A stretch of DNA of 64,000 nt from NCBI GenBank assembly GCA_009760855.2, contig WPIO01000033.1, forward strand, positions 2,747,501-2,811,500, given 5' to 3'. The notes under the pieces are model-generated. The model did not search any database, was not told the DNA's origin, and saw only the letters and a program-made list of their open reading frames with translations. Position 1 is the stretch's first letter, and every line of letters begins with the position of its first letter. Position numbers and translations under genes: made by a program. Origin of the DNA: Cristatella mucedo (Eukaryota; Bryozoa; Phylactolaemata; Cristatellidae). Positions 60,430 through 64,000 of this stretch are shown here, piece by piece.

Positions 60430-60820
60430 CCATCGTTACAACTTGTAAGTGGGAGGGGGCTTAATCTCTCTTCCTCACGCCGCGAAGGCCCCCTCCCCAT
60501 AAAAATACGTAGTTCGGCTTCAGGTGCGTCGGAGCCAGAGAATGTGAATACCTAAAAATTACTCATTAGTGAGAGCGTAAAGATTTTATTCCCTTCGCCA
60601 AGAAGCGGCATTTGCACGCCCGTTAACCGCCGAGCCGGCCATGAACCGGCTCACAGTGTGTGCAGCCACTAAGCGATAATGCTTTAGGAGTTCCCCGGAA
60701 ACGGAAGTTCACACAGAGCGGCGCACTCGCAAGAGTTCATAGGGTAACTCTGGGGGCGTAGAAGTGGGTCACAGTGGGCGGATATGCAGAGGCGCGTCAT
60801 TCCGCGAATGCGGCTGGGTC
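60430..60820 (+). promoter_or_regulatory. Upstream region of the G alpha gene with a GC-rich inverted repeat
   Basis: A 10-base perfect inverted repeat (GGGAGGGGGC at 60451-60460, its complement at 60488-60497) is followed at once by CATAAAAAT, a TATA-like run. The LINE fragment ends about 60 bases to the left. Promoter function is inferred from position only. Confidence 0.3.
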
Positions 60821-61279
60821 ATGGCAGGCGTGGCCTGCTGCTTGTCAGGTGAAGCTCAGGAAGGATTAGCCAGAAGTAATAGCATCGATCGTATCCTAGT
60901 AAAAGAAAAGCGGAATTTCAAACGGACCATAAAGCTCCTTTTCCTGGGATCTGGAGAAAGCGGAAAGAGTACGCTGCTGAAGCAGCTACGGATTATTCAT
61001 GGGGACAAATTCTCCGGAGAAGCTCTCGAGGACTTCAAGCAGACAATCTTCCAGAATGTGGTCAAAGGAATGAAAGTGCTGATAGACGCTCGCCAAAAGC
61101 TTGCCATCGCATGGGAGAACGAACGCCGAGCCGAAGAAGCGCGCGCGATACAGTGTATGAGTGAGGGCAGCGGAGCTATGGCGGAAGAAACTTTTCGCCC
61201 GGTCGGTGCCCTCGTGAAGCTGCTTTGGCACGACAAGTCTATTCGCGCGGCCTACGGCAGGAGAAGCGAGTTTCAGCTG
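60821..61279 (+). CDS. Heterotrimeric G protein alpha subunit, G12/13 class (first coding exon)
   Basis: 153 codons from MAGVACC to REFQL-like RSEFQL before a GTATGT donor. G alpha 12/13 proteins carry signals from heptahelical receptors to RhoGEFs and Rho at the plasma membrane. The P-loop GSGESGKS is at residues 43-50, followed by TLLKQLRIIHGDKF. The helical domain has TIFQNVVKGMKVLIDARQKL, closest to G13-type sequences. The Cys pair at 6-7 is a likely palmitoylation site. Switch regions and the C-terminal helix are not in this exon and I did not find them before the window ends. An upstream in-frame ATG at 60764 lies in a less protein-like stretch, so 60821 is preferred. Confidence 0.9.
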
Positions 61280-61929
61280 GTATGTTTTTTACGACTTGCG
61301 CGCTGAGCCTCGTTCGTCGCCAGTTTGTACAAGTGTGCCCGCATGCTCTCCCGGCGGCCGGCCCTCTCAGCCAAGACGGCGTGCGAAGCAGCGAGAACTC
61401 GGGTCCTCCCCCACCGTCCCACACGGGCCGCCTCCTTCGCCGGCGGTGGCGCTTCGAGTCGCCTTCAAGTCTCGGCCTTTGTCTAGGTCGTCTCGATCGC
61501 ACCGCAGGGCGAGCCAGCTTAGCCCAGGCGTTCGGGCGCATGCACGCACGTGCCGAACCTTATTGGTCGCACGCTCTTTCTCGTGCACGCATGGGCACGA
61601 AACCGGGGTCTCCGTCAGGGTTCGCTGTTCGATCACAGCCGAGCACCCCGCAAAGTTGTCTCGCGGGCAGTCTGCTTGCTGAGACGGCTTTCGAGTTAGA
61701 GTGCTGCTGCTAAGACAAAACCGCCTTGGCGCTGCTGCTGATCATTGAGTGTACAAAAACCACCTCTGGCTGAAACTGCCGTCGTGCGACGGTGTGGCCG
61801 CAGGTCTGCTGACAGCTCACGCCGTAGCATCGGGTTGAGACGGAGCCACTTTCGATTGGGCTGCTTTACCGACGGCCTGCTGGTGATCTGCTACACTGCC
61901 AGTCTCTGACGCGTAAACCCCCCCTCCCC

Positions 61930-61940
61930 CCACACACACG

Positions 61941-61977
<37 letters not shown>

Positions 61978-61984
61978 GCACGCA
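61930..61984. repeat. (CA)n microsatellite
   Basis: CA and CGCA units after the G alpha exon, 160 bases before a much longer GT tract in opposite sense. Confidence 0.9.
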
Positions 61985-62148
61985 CATCCTGCCCATTACA
62001 TGACTATTTGCCGACTACGTCCTCTTGGGTAGCTGTAGTCTTTCTAGATTAGTTGACGGCGTACTGACTAATTGTTGACTGACTACACGCCTATTTGTTG
62101 CACGACATCGAAGGCTGCTGCTTACATTCTGTAAAGCAGGTGTGCATG

Positions 62149-62374
<226 letters not shown>

Positions 62375-62475
62375 TACCTGCGTTCGTGTGTGGCTGCTCA
62401 GTTTCTGCACTTCGCTGTATGCTTGTCGGCTCCGAAGAAATAGTTAGTTCATCCGCATGCTCATTTGGCTTTAAG

Positions 62476-62549
62476 GAGGCTGCCAGGCTGTTGGCAACCA
62501 GGAACTATGCTCCTGTGGCCATTGAAATTCGGCAGCGCTACTTTTTTTG
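62476..62549 (+). CDS. Candidate exon with spectrin-repeat-like helix
   Basis: Open stretch between an AAG acceptor and a GTATGC donor that splits a Trp codon. It reads EAARLLATRNYAPVAIEIRQ then RYFFW. The LL-x3-NYA-x-x-x-I-x-x-R...W spacing is like the helix-B end of spectrin repeats. It is short and lacks confirmed neighbours, so the assignment is weak. Confidence 0.3.
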
Positions 62550-64000
62550 GTATGCTTGTTTCTCGAACGAGTGCAGAGCATCTCCTTCGTGGCTGCACCG
62601 GCTTGTCTTGCATTCGAAGCGTCCCTGCCGCCACTGCAAGCATTTCTATTGCTATGCTCGATCTGGCCTGTAGTGGATAGAGGCGAGAGCATGTGCTGTC
62701 AGTCTAAAAGAGCAGCCGATGAATTGTGTCCAGCATTTTCTTTGCTATGAGCAGCGGTTGCTGCAGCTGACCAAATAGGCGACTGCCATAGGCAGCTTCA
62801 TTCTTACTCGGCTGCGGTCGTCTGCTGCCTTTAGCATTTAGCATAAGTAACGATCTCATATGGATTTACCTTCATCTGGAGTGCATGAGAAGCTGTGCAC
62901 ATGGAAGACTTGTGCTTTTTTGCGGCAGTGGATCGTTTGTTACTGGGCTACTGGATACAGTTGAACATCTTATCGGCTGTTTATGGCGTATGCACCGGCT
63001 GCTCACGTCGTTAAAGTGCTTAGCATATGCCGCCTTCTCAGAGGCTCTGCAGCTGCAGGCCGACAAACTTGAACCGTCGGCTGATCGACACACTGCACTG
63101 TTGCCTGGTCTTGTAACCTTCCTGGATAATCTAAAGCCCTTTCATTTGCTAGCAGCAGGCAGCTGGCTGCCATGCTCACTCGTTAGCAGCTGCATAGACG
63201 AATGCATGACAGCCACACTGAGCCCAATCTTTGTCCCATTGGGTCAGGCTTAAGCTTAAGGTAACGTCTTGCACAGCCACAGCCTGATGCAGTGATCTGG
63301 CCACTACTCTCAACACCCGGTAAGGCCCCCTCAACCCAGTGGGTGGTTCGGCCAGGCACCTGCAACCGCAGTATGCCAGCTCACCTTTCGTGGTCAGTCT
63401 CCTGGTGGGTGGCCGCTGTCTAGTTTGTGCTGCTGGTGGCAGTGTGGGCTTGACGTGTTGCCTTTACTCTAACTCTGACTTCACTGCCTTCCCATCAGAA
63501 AGAACACGAGCATGGAGTGCAAAAAGAGCCGTACAACCTGCCGGTCTGAAATGAGCGCTGCATGACTGCCTGAAATGAATGCTGTGACTTTCCGTGAGAC
63601 CAGCAAGGAATTGGGGTAGGGAAGAATCTCGGAAGCACAGCATGCTTAATGTACCTATCATACCGGTGATCGGTCAGATGCTGCTGGCTTAGTGGAAATC
63701 CTTCGGCCTTTTTTGTTGCAATTGTGGCATAGGCTACTAGGCTGTGACTGCTGGAGGTCTGCCGTGGTCTGGCTTTCCATCGTGGATGCAAGGACAAACT
63801 TGGAGAAACTGAGGCCAAATCTCGATAGGGAAGGCCTATATACCAAGTTCCACATTCGTGCTGCACTGTGGTGTATTGCCAGGAGTTACCGCAATGGTAA
63901 TGACGAATGATGGAGTTACGTTGTACTTCGTATAAGGATGTGTGCCACCCAGACTCTCGGGAAGTTAAAATGCAAGCATTCGAACCTGTAAGGCAATAAG

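Overview
This window is animal nuclear DNA. It has short exons with GT/AG introns, long microsatellites, LINE and SINE copies, and animal-specific genes (PDE9, TTLL1, a G12/13-type G alpha). The recovered proteins are close to vertebrate orthologues. The CR1/L2-like LINEs, the tRNA-derived SINEs whose tail resembles a LINE tail, and the pogo and hAT miniatures fit an invertebrate with a moderately large genome. I cannot name the species. All gene models were assembled by eye from exon translations, splice sites and reading-frame phase.

Layout. (1) 123-12782, plus strand: nine exons of a cGMP-specific phosphodiesterase, PDE9A, covering the whole catalytic domain; its N-terminus lies left of the window. 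(2) 33944-17189, minus strand: a complete tubulin polyglutamylase TTLL1 gene in 15 exons, convergent with PDE9A. Every exon junction agrees in phase. It has a possible extra N-terminal coding exon and a glycine-rich C-terminus. Its introns are full of LINE, pogo-like and hAT insertions. (3) 34-48 kb: mostly LINE and SINE remnants and microsatellites, with a few weak plus-strand exon candidates, one of them encoding a membrane segment. (4) 52409-49743, minus strand: five phase-consistent exons of a single-pass membrane protein that looks like the C6orf89 (BRAP) family, with a further candidate terminal exon at 48.8-49.0 kb. (5) 53-60.4 kb: a hAT miniature, a pogo relative and LINE fragments. 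(6) 60821-61279, plus strand: the first coding exon of a G12/13-class G protein alpha subunit, followed by a long (GT)n tract and a spectrin-repeat-like exon candidate.

The genes do not form an operon or an obvious pathway. PDE9A (cGMP turnover), TTLL1 (axonemal and neuronal tubulin glutamylation) and G alpha 12/13 (Rho signalling) are ordinary neighbours in an animal genome. I see no CRISPR array, viral genome or prokaryotic system. The most informative non-genic signals are a hAT miniature inside a LINE reverse transcriptase with an exact 8-bp target duplication, a SINE whose 3' tail matches the resident LINE tail, and nested transposon insertions.
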